From the NCBI GenBank assembly GCA_026928255.1, contig JAIXKJ010000008.1:969298-1033297 (forward strand): a stretch of DNA of 64,000 bases, in the 5' to 3' direction. Numbering within the stretch: position 1 is the stretch's first letter; each line of letters starts with the position of its first letter. This document shows, piece after piece, positions 49,360-58,357 of the stretch. Both the position numbers and the translations under genes were made by a program. Source of the stretch: Anaerolineales bacterium. GTDB lineage: Bacteria > Chloroflexota > Anaerolineae > Anaerolineales > Villigracilaceae. The notes under the pieces were generated by a model that saw nothing but the letters and a program-made list of their open reading frames with translations, was not told the origin of the DNA and did not search any database.

Positions 49360-50763
49360 TTATACGGTTGCATCTGCAATTTCAGATTTTTTGTAACCGA
49401 TAATTGGTTCTTCAGATAAAACTGTCAAACTCTTTGAAGCGCGTGTAACGGCAACATAAAAATTCTCGGCATTTTGCAGTTTGTTTGCGTTCAAAACAAT
49501 CGCGTGGTCAAATTCGAGTCCTTTGATAAGCAAAGTGGTCGAGATAATCTGCTTGTCAAGACTGCGCCCATAAATGCGGGTTTTATATCTGGCTGCGTAA
49601 GCCGCCTCTTCAAATGAGGAATATCTTTCTGTTGCGAATTCATGCTGGGTTCTTTTCATTTCAGAAAAAAGTTCATTCCGATAAACTTGCATATTTGGAT
49701 CTTCCATTACTTTGTCTAAAATCTCAATTATCATGGAAGTATCTCCTTGCCCCAAACGCGTTAAACTTGCTTGTAAATTCTCATCTTGAAACGGCAAGCG
49801 ATTGCCACATCCCGTCATGATAAGGTTTCTTATTTCACTTGCAACGCCTACGAAATTGCTATCGTCTCGGCGCTTGTCTATTTTCTTTGCACACTCCATT
49901 AAGTCTCCGCAATCCATCTCCTCTATAGATTGAAATTCTCCACCTAGACTTTTTGCTGTAGAATGCCCATCGTTTCGCCATTGATGAATACCTGCAATTG
50001 TTTCTTTCTTATTTCTGGGTGCGTCTCGGCAACTTTGTATTTCCTGCTCTTTTGACCAACGAATCCAAGTAATTGAAGGGTAAGCGGTCAAGTCAACGGG
50101 CTCGTCTTTTTGCAACCTTCCACGAATATCTATCAGAGAGTTGCCCAATTTTTGATTTGCACCCGCTTTTTGCCAACGATAGGGAATTTCCAATTCATGC
50201 AATGGAGTAAAGTGAGGAAGCACATCAGTTTCCCAATCCACAGGCTGATTATCGTTAAATCTAAATATTGCTTGTAGTGGGTCGCCTAAAACCCGCACAG
50301 GTAAATACGCGCAAATTTTTAAAATAATTTCATGCTGTTGTTTTTCGCAGTCTTGATATTCGTCCACGAATACGCCAGTGTATGAAGCTTGCAATATATC
50401 TTCTATAAAAGGATGTTTAAAAAGTTTGTTCGTTGCAGTGTACACTTCTTTCCATGCGTCTTTTGTTGGTCTCGCGTTAGATAATCCAGACATAGAAGGG
50501 TAGGCAATGGAATATTTAAAGAGCCAACTGGCAATTGTCTCAACACGATATTTCGATTCACTCACAGAATTATTCCGCAAACTTGAACGCAATGCAGCCA
50601 CTCCAGCGTTTGTATGCGTGAGAATCAATTGTTTACCTTCTGCTTTGGCTACCGCGCGAACAATTGCTGTTGTCTTACCGCATCCAGCGGCAGCAGCCAC
50701 ACAGATAGGCTCTTTTGAATGCGTTAGCCGTTCAACGACTTCATCAAAAATATCATCCCCCAT
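49360..50763 (-). CDS. UvrD-like helicase, GajB-like (Gabija-type pair)
   Basis: 467 residues. Superfamily 1 motifs: AAAGCGKTTAIVRAV (I), FVDEYQDCEKQQHE (II), RVLGDPLQAIFRF (III), FYVAVTRASKSLTVL (VI), with KGLEFDHAIVL before it. It is shorter than PcrA and lacks most of the 1B/2B insertions, close to the roughly 490 residues of GajB. It overlaps the OLD nuclease gene by 11 bases and is AT-richer than hsdM and hsdR: one sampled 60-base line (50341-50400) has 25 G+C, against 35 in hsdM (48301-48360). In Gabija, GajB forms a complex with GajA against phage; here this is inferred from the gene pair. Confidence 0.82.
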   Translation of the reverse strand: MGDDIFDEVVERLTHSKEPICVAAAAGCGKTTAIVRAVAKAEGKQLILTHTNAGVAALRSSLRNNSVSESKYRVETIASWLFKYSIAYPSMSGLSNARPTKDAWKEVYTATNKLFKHPFIEDILQASYTGVFVDEYQDCEKQQHEIILKICAYLPVRVLGDPLQAIFRFNDNQPVDWETDVLPHFTPLHELEIPYRWQKAGANQKLGNSLIDIRGRLQKDEPVDLTAYPSITWIRWSKEQEIQSCRDAPRNKKETIAGIHQWRNDGHSTAKSLGGEFQSIEEMDCGDLMECAKKIDKRRDDSNFVGVASEIRNLIMTGCGNRLPFQDENLQASLTRLGQGDTSMIIEILDKVMEDPNMQVYRNELFSEMKRTQHEFATERYSSFEEAAYAARYKTRIYGRSLDKQIISTTLLIKGLEFDHAIVLNANKLQNAENFYVAVTRASKSLTVLSEEPIIGYKKSEIADATV

Positions 50764-52522
50764 AACACCACTTCTCCAGTTCGCATAAAGTTTTTGCGGC
50801 AGATGTGTTCTGCATTTGATCTAGATATTTGGCAACCAATTCGCCTAATGCCTTCCCCTTATCCATGCGCTTAAACCAGCTTTTGCTGTCCGCAGCCTTT
50901 CCAATACACTCTCGTAAATTAGGTTCCTCGACTTGCTCCCGTAGTGAATCAATGTCTCTAACTTTCTCAAATCTATAGCCTGATGTTTCCAGTATTTTAA
51001 ATATCGTATCCCAAACCGATTCTTCTGAGCCCTGTAATTCGGCTGCAAGCGTTATCAATTGTTTTAAACCTTCCCAAGGCAGATCTAAACATAGACGGCG
51101 TTCAATTTCCAACTTGCCCTCCCAGAGAAATACTTCCTTCACCCCTTCTGCCTTCATATCATTCATTGAAGGTGTTAGATCACGATCGGAATCGCCCAAA
51201 TAAGCAACCAAATAGCCCAATTGCGCTAATGCCACAGCATATTTTGGCGAATTTGAACCGCCTGATTTCGGACTTTCTATTGGCGCCGCTCCCGCCTCCG
51301 CCATTGTCTGGAATTTGAAAGGCGAAGTTGATTCTTTGTGCTTGACTTTCCAGTAGTGTTCATCCAATCCAATCAGAAATCCTGCTTCAGTTTTCCCTTC
51401 ACAGATAATCACTTTCTTTGAAAGAAATGCTTCTGGCACACTTCTTACAACATCTTGAAAGTCAGCCCCAACGCAGGAGATAGATACTATTCCATTCCTG
51501 GCGTGAACTGTGTACAATTCGTTTGCATCACACTCAACCACTGCAGTGGGCGAATGAGTGGTAAAAATAACCTGATGCTTGTCGCTGGACTTTGGGCGCA
51601 ACTGGCGAATCAAATGTCGAATGCGATAGGGCTCCAAACTGTTTTCAATTTCATCAACTAAGATAACAGCCCCATCTGGCACAGATGCTTTATGGACAGC
51701 CATTGTCATTAACCGACGACTGCCTGCGCCCCGTAGCAATAAAGGCAAGTCGCCATCAAACAACGAAATTGCTCCTTGTTTTAAACTGAATTTCATTGGG
51801 TTCATGCCAGGTCGCAACTCGGATTGCGATTCAACGCCTAAAGATTCGGCTATTGTTTTTGTATTTTCAACCGCCTGCGTAAGGGCGCTGAAATCCACAT
51901 CTTTTAGCGCTTGAAGCAATTCTCGTTCGGCGTTAGCCAAAAGTGTGGGGATCTGTGTTAAATCTTCTCTTTGAGTCAGGCGGCTTAACGCAGAGTTTCG
52001 TCCCCATGCTAAATCCGCATCACCGTAATTGCCGATACTTGCTACACCGAGTTGTCGGCGGTCGGAAACAGATAAGGTTTGAGGTTCTTTGCCGTTATTT
52101 TGCAGAGAAACAACTTGCCATTCAGGTTCTAAATCGCGATCAATTTTCAAACGAATTTGTAATGCTTTCTGAAAATCTTTATTGTCTTGAATTTCAAACA
52201 AGCGCTTGTTTTTAGAATCCCAAAAACCAAGGTATAAACCAAATTTATCCTCAGAAAGCAATGATTTCTCCGAAGTTCTGGGTTGGGGAAATTCTGTTAT
52301 TACAGCCGTTATTTCAATTGGCTTATTAATATTCATTCCATGAAAATCAACATCAGTTATTGCTAAATTCCACGTCAGAGAAAATAGATATTCAAGCGCA
52401 AGCAGTATTGTGCTTTTTGTTGAGTCGCCAGGTCCTATCAAGCACACCATATTACCTTTTATGTCCCAATTCAATTCTTGAATACCGCGAAAATTTCGAA
52501 TACTTAGATTTACTAATCTCAT
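50753..52522 (-). CDS. OLD-family ATP-dependent nuclease, GajA-like (Gabija-type pair)
   Basis: 589 residues from ATG 52522, one base after the hsdR stop; a TTG at 52543 is less likely. The N-terminal ABC-type ATPase begins MRLVNLSIRNFRGIQEL and has an unusual Walker A, GPGDSTKST (30-38), with Thr where Gly precedes Lys. Walker B is ILVDEIENSLEP and the H-loop is FTTHSPTAVVE. The C-terminal TOPRIM nuclease has VIICEGKTEAGFL and YLGDSDRDLTP. An OLD nuclease followed by a UvrD-like helicase is the class 2 OLD, or Gabija, arrangement. Inserted between hsdR and hsdM, it is AT-richer than both. Confidence 0.85.
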   Translation of the reverse strand: MRLVNLSIRNFRGIQELNWDIKGNMVCLIGPGDSTKSTILLALEYLFSLTWNLAITDVDFHGMNINKPIEITAVITEFPQPRTSEKSLLSEDKFGLYLGFWDSKNKRLFEIQDNKDFQKALQIRLKIDRDLEPEWQVVSLQNNGKEPQTLSVSDRRQLGVASIGNYGDADLAWGRNSALSRLTQREDLTQIPTLLANAERELLQALKDVDFSALTQAVENTKTIAESLGVESQSELRPGMNPMKFSLKQGAISLFDGDLPLLLRGAGSRRLMTMAVHKASVPDGAVILVDEIENSLEPYRIRHLIRQLRPKSSDKHQVIFTTHSPTAVVECDANELYTVHARNGIVSISCVGADFQDVVRSVPEAFLSKKVIICEGKTEAGFLIGLDEHYWKVKHKESTSPFKFQTMAEAGAAPIESPKSGGSNSPKYAVALAQLGYLVAYLGDSDRDLTPSMNDMKAEGVKEVFLWEGKLEIERRLCLDLPWEGLKQLITLAAELQGSEESVWDTIFKILETSGYRFEKVRDIDSLREQVEEPNLRECIGKAADSKSWFKRMDKGKALGELVAKYLDQMQNTSAAKTLCELEKWCYGG

Positions 52523-52523
52523 A

Positions 52524-55352
52524 TTATTCTCTCTCAATCTCAATGCTCATCTTGTTGGCAAACTCAACCACCTCTTCCACTTCCGCCTCCGTAAACCACC
52601 TGTCCACCGCGTCCTGACCGAAGCCAGCCAAAGCGGGCGCGTCATACAGGTCGGCGGTTTCGAGACGGCGCTTCTGCAAGAACACGCTCTGCACGGCGCG
52701 CAAAAAGCGGATTTGGTCGGCGTTGTAGTTATTTTGTGTGATGAAACTTTCAAACTGCCGCGCCACCACCTCTTTGTAATCGGGCAGGTACGCCATGTCT
52801 AAAACTTGACGCACCAAACCGAGAAAACTGTCCGCGCTGTGGGCGAAGACTTTCTTCAGGTTTTCGGGCGTTACTTCCAGGTCGCCCGCGCCGAGTTCTT
52901 TGGTCAGCGCGCGCTCCAGTTCGAGCAGTTGTCCGTCGTCAATCTTTTCTCCGCGCTGGATGGCGAGAATCGTCGGGTGCTTGGCGACCAATTCCAAAAT
53001 GCGCTGTTCCACCAAACGGCGGTATTCTTCGACGTACATCTGCGTGCCGCTTTTGGTGAGCAGGATGTAACCGCGCACGGCGATGAAGTCGCGCAGGAAA
53101 TCGAGCGCCAGCGGTTCGAGTCCCTTCTCTTTGTTCTTCATCTCTTTGGCGAGCGCGTCGCGGAATTCGTCCAGTTGCGCGGAGTCCGCTGTTTCCAACT
53201 CGTGGGCGGTGCATTGTCGGCGCAATTCGATCTGGCGCGCAGTGAGCAAATTTTCCTTTAACTTGTGAACGTCTTCGGCGATGGAAACCGCCAAATCGGA
53301 GACATCCTGTTTTTTGCGCTTCATCAATTTCAAGCGTTCGATTTTGCTGATGAAGGTCTCGGCGGCGATGTCCACGTCGGGGGCGTAGCGCAGATGCGGC
53401 GCGACGCGCTTGCGTAATTTCTCCAAACTGGACGGCAGCAGGTAACTCCAAAATCCGTCTTCCCAAACGTCTTCGATTGTCGGCAAATCTTTGCGAACCA
53501 AGAGCGAATCTTTGGGGATGCGTTGAATCATTCCGCGCAAGTCGGCGACGAGCTGCTGATATTCGGCGGAATGCGAATCGTCGAGATAGGTTTCCAGCAA
53601 GTTGACGCGGGTCAGGAAAGTCCGCACCAGCACGGGCAGGGACGTGTCCACTGCTTCCTTCGCGTCCTTGCTGAAATTGTTGTCCCAAAAATCAATGACC
53701 AGAAATTCTTTTTTGCCGTTTTCGGGCAGGCGTTCGGGGAACTTGCACGCCGCCTGAACGCGCGTCCCGCGCCCGAGCATTTGCTGCAATTTGATCGGCG
53801 ACTGGACGGGCTTCATGAAAACCAAATTCATCACTTCGGGAACGTCCACGCCCGTGTCGAGCATGTCCACCGAAATGGCGATGCGCGGCAGATTCTGTTT
53901 CTTGAAATCGTTGACGGGAATATCGCGGTAATTGGCGTCGCTGACGATGACCTTGGTCATGTCCACATATTGCGGGAAGACTTCGTAAAAAGCGTCCTTC
54001 AAGCGCAGGGCGTGTTTCTTGGTCATCGCAAAGACGATCGTCTTGCACGGCATCCCTGACGGGTCTTTGAGACAGACGTCCATGATCTCCTGCCATTGAC
54101 GGCGGAGCATGTCTTTGACCGTAACCTTCGCTTCGAGTTCCGTGCCTTCGTAGTTGATGTCGTCGGGGTCGAGTCCGTTTTGGACGAGCAGGTTGCGCTC
54201 TTCTTCGGACAGATTCACGCCCCTGACGCCTTCCTGCTGAAAGCGAGTCCGCGCCGCGTAGAGTGTGTAATCCACCAGATAGTTGTCTTCGACCGCCTGC
54301 TCATAGGTGTAAAGGTAAGTCGGCTTGTCGTCGAAACAGTGGAACATCTCGAAGGTGTCGCGGTCAATGTAATTGGCGGGCGTGGCGGTCAAGCCGATCA
54401 TGCGCCCGTCGAAATATTTCAACACTTCGCTCCAACGGTTGAAGATGGAGCGATGCACTTCGTCAAAGACGAGCAAATCAAAAAAGGCGGGCGAGAACTG
54501 CTCAAAGATATTGCTGAGCGTTTGCAGCGTTACCGCGTACAGGCGGTTTCCCGTTTCGATCTTCCAACTATGCAGACGTGTGCAAGGCTCTTCGGGTAGG
54601 AATTCCACGAAGCCGTCGTCGAGCGCCTGCTTGACCAGCGGATCGCGGTCTGCCACGAACAAAATCCGCCGCGCCTGATTGGAACGCATGAAGACGTCGA
54701 TCAGTCCCATCGTGGTGCGCGTCTTGCCCGTCCCCGTCGCCATGACGATCAGGGCTTTGCGTTTGCCGCCCGAACTGACCGTTCCGAAGGCTTCTTCCGA
54801 ACGACTCGCCTTTTGCGCGCCAGCCTTCGGAACGTTATCGCGAACAGTATCGAAGGCTTCACAAACCCTACGAATCGCTTCATGTTGGTAGGAACGGTCC
54901 ACGATGACGTTGTTGATTTCCACTGAAGCCAGGGGCGCCGCGTTCTGGCGGATGTAAAGCAAATTCTCCAAATCTTCGCGGGTGAAGAAGCCGAAGACTT
55001 CGCGCTTGGGCGCGTAGCCCACATCCACAAAATGGATTTCCAGCCCGTTGGCTAAAAACCCAAACGGACGAAATGTTTGATGCTTTTCGATTTCGGTTAC
55101 ATAATGCGTCAGTTGCGCTTCGGCGAGACGAACGTCCACCGCCGTTTTCTTGGCTTCGACCACCGCCAACACTTCCCCGTTTTCGCGGTACAGGCAGTAA
55201 TCGGTTACCCCGTTCCACGGCTCTTTGTCGTAACCGTCCACGGGGATTTCGATTTTGACTTTGGCATGGTCGCGCAGATACCAGCCCGCCTTTTCCAACT
55301 GCGGATCAATCATTTCCTTGCGGGTGCGTTCTTCAGAAAATTTTCGCGGCAT
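52524..55352 (-). CDS. hsdR: Type I restriction endonuclease HsdR
   Basis: 942 residues. The nuclease domain has D51 and VEAK (E66, K68) of the PD-ExK fold. The SF2 translocase follows: MATGTGKTRTT (about 204-214), FDEVHRSIFNRW, GLTATP, and QMLGRGTRV. A C-terminal helical domain binds the methylase. It cuts unmodified DNA after translocation. A palindrome-coded insertion lies at residues 174-192, between the nuclease and Walker A. It is the first gene of the island operon, followed by the OLD nuclease after one base. Confidence 0.94.
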   Translation of the reverse strand: MPRKFSEERTRKEMIDPQLEKAGWYLRDHAKVKIEIPVDGYDKEPWNGVTDYCLYRENGEVLAVVEAKKTAVDVRLAEAQLTHYVTEIEKHQTFRPFGFLANGLEIHFVDVGYAPKREVFGFFTREDLENLLYIRQNAAPLASVEINNVIVDRSYQHEAIRRVCEAFDTVRDNVPKAGAQKASRSEEAFGTVSSGGKRKALIVMATGTGKTRTTMGLIDVFMRSNQARRILFVADRDPLVKQALDDGFVEFLPEEPCTRLHSWKIETGNRLYAVTLQTLSNIFEQFSPAFFDLLVFDEVHRSIFNRWSEVLKYFDGRMIGLTATPANYIDRDTFEMFHCFDDKPTYLYTYEQAVEDNYLVDYTLYAARTRFQQEGVRGVNLSEEERNLLVQNGLDPDDINYEGTELEAKVTVKDMLRRQWQEIMDVCLKDPSGMPCKTIVFAMTKKHALRLKDAFYEVFPQYVDMTKVIVSDANYRDIPVNDFKKQNLPRIAISVDMLDTGVDVPEVMNLVFMKPVQSPIKLQQMLGRGTRVQAACKFPERLPENGKKEFLVIDFWDNNFSKDAKEAVDTSLPVLVRTFLTRVNLLETYLDDSHSAEYQQLVADLRGMIQRIPKDSLLVRKDLPTIEDVWEDGFWSYLLPSSLEKLRKRVAPHLRYAPDVDIAAETFISKIERLKLMKRKKQDVSDLAVSIAEDVHKLKENLLTARQIELRRQCTAHELETADSAQLDEFRDALAKEMKNKEKGLEPLALDFLRDFIAVRGYILLTKSGTQMYVEEYRRLVEQRILELVAKHPTILAIQRGEKIDDGQLLELERALTKELGAGDLEVTPENLKKVFAHSADSFLGLVRQVLDMAYLPDYKEVVARQFESFITQNNYNADQIRFLRAVQSVFLQKRRLETADLYDAPALAGFGQDAVDRWFTEAEVEEVVEFANKMSIEIERE
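54781..54833 (-). repeat. CCGAAGG palindrome inside hsdR
   Basis: GTTCCGAAGGCT (54781-54792) and AGCCTTCGGAAC (54822-54833) are perfect 12-base arms with a 29-base centre. Read in frame it codes for VPKAGAQKASRSEEAFGTV (residues 174-192). The arms resemble those flanking the island (CCCGAAGG/CCTTCGGG). Confidence 0.8.
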
Positions 55353-55448
55353 GTCGTCCCCAAATCAACGAACTGGATTTTTGTCTATTATACGCTCCCG
55401 CCCGCTTATTTTTAGATTTTAGCCCCTATCAAAAAGGAAAAATAAGCG

Positions 55449-55479
55449 CCGTCCCGAAGGTTCTAAACCTTCGGGACGG
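55449..55479. repeat. CCCGAAGG palindrome at right edge of island
   Basis: CCGTCCCGAAGGTT (55449-55462) and AACCTTCGGGACGG (55466-55479) form a perfect 14-bp stem with a CTA loop. It lies five bases beyond the end of pcrA and may terminate that gene; on the minus strand it is followed by CGCTTATTTTT. The remaining bases of 55353-55448 show nothing else. Confidence 0.8.
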
Positions 55480-55484
55480 TTTGT

Positions 55485-57668
55485 TTACCCCCCGCCGACG
55501 ATCTTCAAGTTTGCCAAACTCGCCGCGAGGCGCTTAATGCCGACCGATTCAAAAACTACGTCGAGGGTTTCGTCGCCGTCTTGGACTCTGGAATCGAGGA
55601 CGATGCCTTCGCCCCAGAGCGGGTGCGCGACGCGAGTTCCGGCTTTGTATAAACTTTGAGAAACAGGCGCAGGCTTGGGCGGAGTCGGCGGCGACCAGCG
55701 AATTTCCGCAGGGGCGCTTTTTAGGCTGCGTCCCGTTCGCGTTTTGCCGACCAGCAAATCTTCCGAAATGTCGTTAAGGAAGCGCGAAGGGTAGGTCTCT
55801 TCCGCCATACCGCGCCCGCCGCGTTGGATGGCTCGCAACAGGTAGAGGCGATCTTTGGCGCGGGTGATGCCGACGTAAAAGAGGCGGCGTTCTTCTTCCA
55901 TTTGCTCTTGCTCGTCGAAGGAGCGGCTGTGCGGGATGATGCCGTCGTCCAGCCCGACGATGAAAACCGCGCCGAACTCCAACCCTTTGGCGGCGTGCAG
56001 CGTGAGCAGGGTGGGGGCGTTGGCGTCGGTCAGCGTGTCTTGGTCGGCGATGAGCGCCACGTTTTCGAGGAACTCGTCTATCGTTCGCGCATTGTATTCT
56101 TGCGCGAGGCGCATTAATTCTTGCACGTTTTCCCAGCGCTCGGCGCTCTCTTCGGAGTCGTCTTCGACGATAAATTCTTTGTAGTTCACGTCGCGGATGA
56201 TGTATTCAAAAAGTTCGGCGGTAGTCGCCGTCTGCGAAAGCGTGTGCCATTTGACGAGCATTCCGCCAAAATCGGCGAGCGGAACGGCGGCGCGGCCGGC
56301 GAAGGATTTGTAAAAGGGCGAATCTGCGCCGCGCGCCAGATCGAGCAGAATGTCGCCCGCGTTGGTTTGATTCTGCCGCGCAACAAGATGAAGCGTGGTC
56401 AGCGTCTTCTCGCCGATTCCGCGCGGCGGCAAGTTGACGACTCGCGCCAGCGCCGCTTCGTCGGCGGGGTTGTGGGCGAGGCGGATGAAAGCGATGACGT
56501 CCTTAACTTCGCGTCGTCCGTAGAAGCGTTGCGCCCCGACGAGTTTATAAGGAAGGCGCGCTTGCAAGAAGGCTTCTTCAATGAGGCGCGACATGGCGTT
56601 GGTGCGGTACATGACCGCGCAATCTTTCGGCTCGAACTCGCCCGAAGCGACCAACTGCGCGATAGAATCCACGACGAAGGAGGCTTCGCCGTAGTCGTCG
56701 CGCGCTTCGTAGAAGAATATTTTTTCACCCGCGCCGCGCTCGCTGAACAGTTTTTTCTTGCGCCGTTTGTGCGCGCGGTTGATGACGCCCATCGCCGCGT
56801 CGAGGATGTTTTGCCGCGAGCGATAATTTTGCTCCAAAAGAATCGTTTGCGCGTCGGGGAAGTCTTCTTCAAAACGGCGGATGTTGCGATAGTCCGCGCC
56901 GCGCCAGCCATAGACGGATTGATCGGGGTCGCCAACGCAAAAGAGGTTGCGATGATGAGACGCCAATTGTTTGACCAGCGCGTACTGCGCGAGGTTGGTG
57001 TCTTGAAATTCGTCCACGAGGACGTGATGAAAGCGTTGCGCGTATTTCTCGCGGACGGAAGAATTGCTTTCGAGCAGGCGCGTGGCGTAAACTAGAATGT
57101 CGTCAAAATCTACGGCGTTGCTGGCGACTAAGCGCCGCTGATATTCCGCGTACACGCGCTTGACAACTTCGTCGCGGTAGGTGTTGACCGGATAATCGTC
57201 CGCCGAGATTAACTCGTTTTTGGCGCGAGAAATCGAAGCGTGGACGCTGTTGGCGCGATATAACTTTTCGTTCAAATTCAACTCGCGGATGATCGCCTTA
57301 ACCAAACGCTGTTGGTCGTCGGCGTCGAAGATGACGAAGTTGTGCGCTACGGGCAGCAAATCCGATTCGCGGCGCAAGATGCGCGCACAGATGGAGTGAA
57401 ACGTGCCGAGCATCATGCCTTCGGTGGCTTGCGAATCGAGCATGGTTTGGACGCGCTCGCCCATTTCTCTGGCGGCTTTGTTGGTGAAGGTAACGGCGAG
57501 GATGTTCCAAGGGCGGACGCCTTCGCTAGCGATGAGGTAGGCAATGCGTTGAGTCAGCACGCGCGTTTTGCCGGATCCTGGGCCGGCGACGACCATGACC
57601 GGTCCGTTGGCGGCGGTTACGGCGCTGCGTTGTTGCGAGTTGAGTTTGTTGATAAAGTCTAATTCCAT
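55485..57668 (-). CDS. pcrA: ATP-dependent DNA helicase PcrA/UvrD
   Basis: 727 residues, full length for PcrA. Motifs: LNSQQRSAVTAANGPVMVVA (Q region) with GPGSGKTRVL (I), VDEFQDTN (II), CVGDPDQSVYGWRGAD (III), LLEQNYRSRQN (IV), LTLHAAKGLEF (V), and VGITRAKDRLYLL (VI). The C-terminal Tudor-like domain (GTRVAHPLWGEGIVLDSRVQ) is typical of PcrA and binds RNA polymerase. It is a housekeeping repair helicase, not part of the defence island although it is next to it. A TATAAT box lies about ten bases before the ATG. Confidence 0.95.
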   Translation of the reverse strand: MELDFINKLNSQQRSAVTAANGPVMVVAGPGSGKTRVLTQRIAYLIASEGVRPWNILAVTFTNKAAREMGERVQTMLDSQATEGMMLGTFHSICARILRRESDLLPVAHNFVIFDADDQQRLVKAIIRELNLNEKLYRANSVHASISRAKNELISADDYPVNTYRDEVVKRVYAEYQRRLVASNAVDFDDILVYATRLLESNSSVREKYAQRFHHVLVDEFQDTNLAQYALVKQLASHHRNLFCVGDPDQSVYGWRGADYRNIRRFEEDFPDAQTILLEQNYRSRQNILDAAMGVINRAHKRRKKKLFSERGAGEKIFFYEARDDYGEASFVVDSIAQLVASGEFEPKDCAVMYRTNAMSRLIEEAFLQARLPYKLVGAQRFYGRREVKDVIAFIRLAHNPADEAALARVVNLPPRGIGEKTLTTLHLVARQNQTNAGDILLDLARGADSPFYKSFAGRAAVPLADFGGMLVKWHTLSQTATTAELFEYIIRDVNYKEFIVEDDSEESAERWENVQELMRLAQEYNARTIDEFLENVALIADQDTLTDANAPTLLTLHAAKGLEFGAVFIVGLDDGIIPHSRSFDEQEQMEEERRLFYVGITRAKDRLYLLRAIQRGGRGMAEETYPSRFLNDISEDLLVGKTRTGRSLKSAPAEIRWSPPTPPKPAPVSQSLYKAGTRVAHPLWGEGIVLDSRVQDGDETLDVVFESVGIKRLAASLANLKIVGGG

Positions 57669-57692
57669 GATGACGGGTATTATAAAGGCTAA

Positions 57693-57714
57693 GGCGAGGA
57701 CAATCGTCCTCGCC
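57693..57714 (-). terminator. Hairpin between mscL and pcrA
   Basis: GGCGAGGAC (57693-57701) and GTCCTCGCC (57706-57714) form a perfect 9-bp stem. On the minus strand it is followed by TTAGCCTTT, a weak T-run, so it is a partial terminator for mscL. Nothing else is seen in 57669-57794. Confidence 0.55.
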
Positions 57715-57794
57715 TCGAATTTGCATAAAATTTATTCTTTGTCCAGATGAAGGTTTCTCAGCCGCTAACGCTCCTTAGAAACGACCGCGCCCGC

Positions 57795-58184
57795 TTATGT
57801 CAAGTCTGAGGTGCAGTTCGGGCAGCGAGTGGCTTTGATGGAGATTGCGCTGAAACAATGCGGGCAATCCTTCGTCGTCGGGTCGGCGGGCGGCGGGGTT
57901 TTCTTCATTTTGTTTACGACTTTGACAATCAAGAAAACGATGAAAGCGACCAGCAAGAAGTTGACGACGGCTTGAATGAACATGCCGTAATTGATGGAAG
58001 CGTTGCCGACCGTCCACGCCAGCGAAGAAAAATCCACGCCTTGCATTAGCGCGCCGATGAGCGGCATGAACATATCGTCCACCAGCGAGGTAACGATTTT
58101 CCCGAACGCGCCGCCGATGACGACCGCCACCGCCAAATCGAGCGCGTTTCCGCGCATGATAAATTCTTTGAACTCTTTGAGCAT
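57795..58184 (-). CDS. mscL: Large-conductance mechanosensitive channel MscL with zinc ribbon
   Basis: 129 residues. N-terminal amphipathic helix FKEFIMRGNALDLAVAVVIG, first membrane helix to about residue 36, a short extracytoplasmic loop, and a second helix (QAVVNFLLVAFIVFLIVKVV). The channel opens under membrane tension and releases solutes. In place of the usual C-terminal helical bundle there is a linker and a zinc ribbon with cysteines 107, 110, 121 and 124 (CPHC, CPNC). Such a tail occurs in some other bacterial MscL; its role is unknown. Confidence 0.95.
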   Translation of the reverse strand: MLKEFKEFIMRGNALDLAVAVVIGGAFGKIVTSLVDDMFMPLIGALMQGVDFSSLAWTVGNASINYGMFIQAVVNFLLVAFIVFLIVKVVNKMKKTPPPADPTTKDCPHCFSAISIKATRCPNCTSDLT

Positions 58185-58257
58185 AAAGGTCTCCTAGAAA
58201 ATGATAGGCTTGATTTTATGGCGGCGGCGAAAGACTGTCAACGGGGAAAATCTATTG

Positions 58258-58285
58258 TTGACATCCATAGAGAATTAGGTATACT
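58258..58285 (+). promoter_or_regulatory. Promoter of peptide-type ABC operon
   Basis: TTGACA (58258-58263) and TATACT (58280-58285) are 16 bases apart. It is 73 bases before the first ATP-binding subunit gene, whose ATG at 58358 follows AAAGGAACG. Confidence 0.75.
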
Positions 58286-58357
58286 TTTGCCTGTTTCAAA
58301 CAAGGCGATAAGCCAATATCGCATTTTACAAATTTATTCTAGCAAAGGAACGTATGG

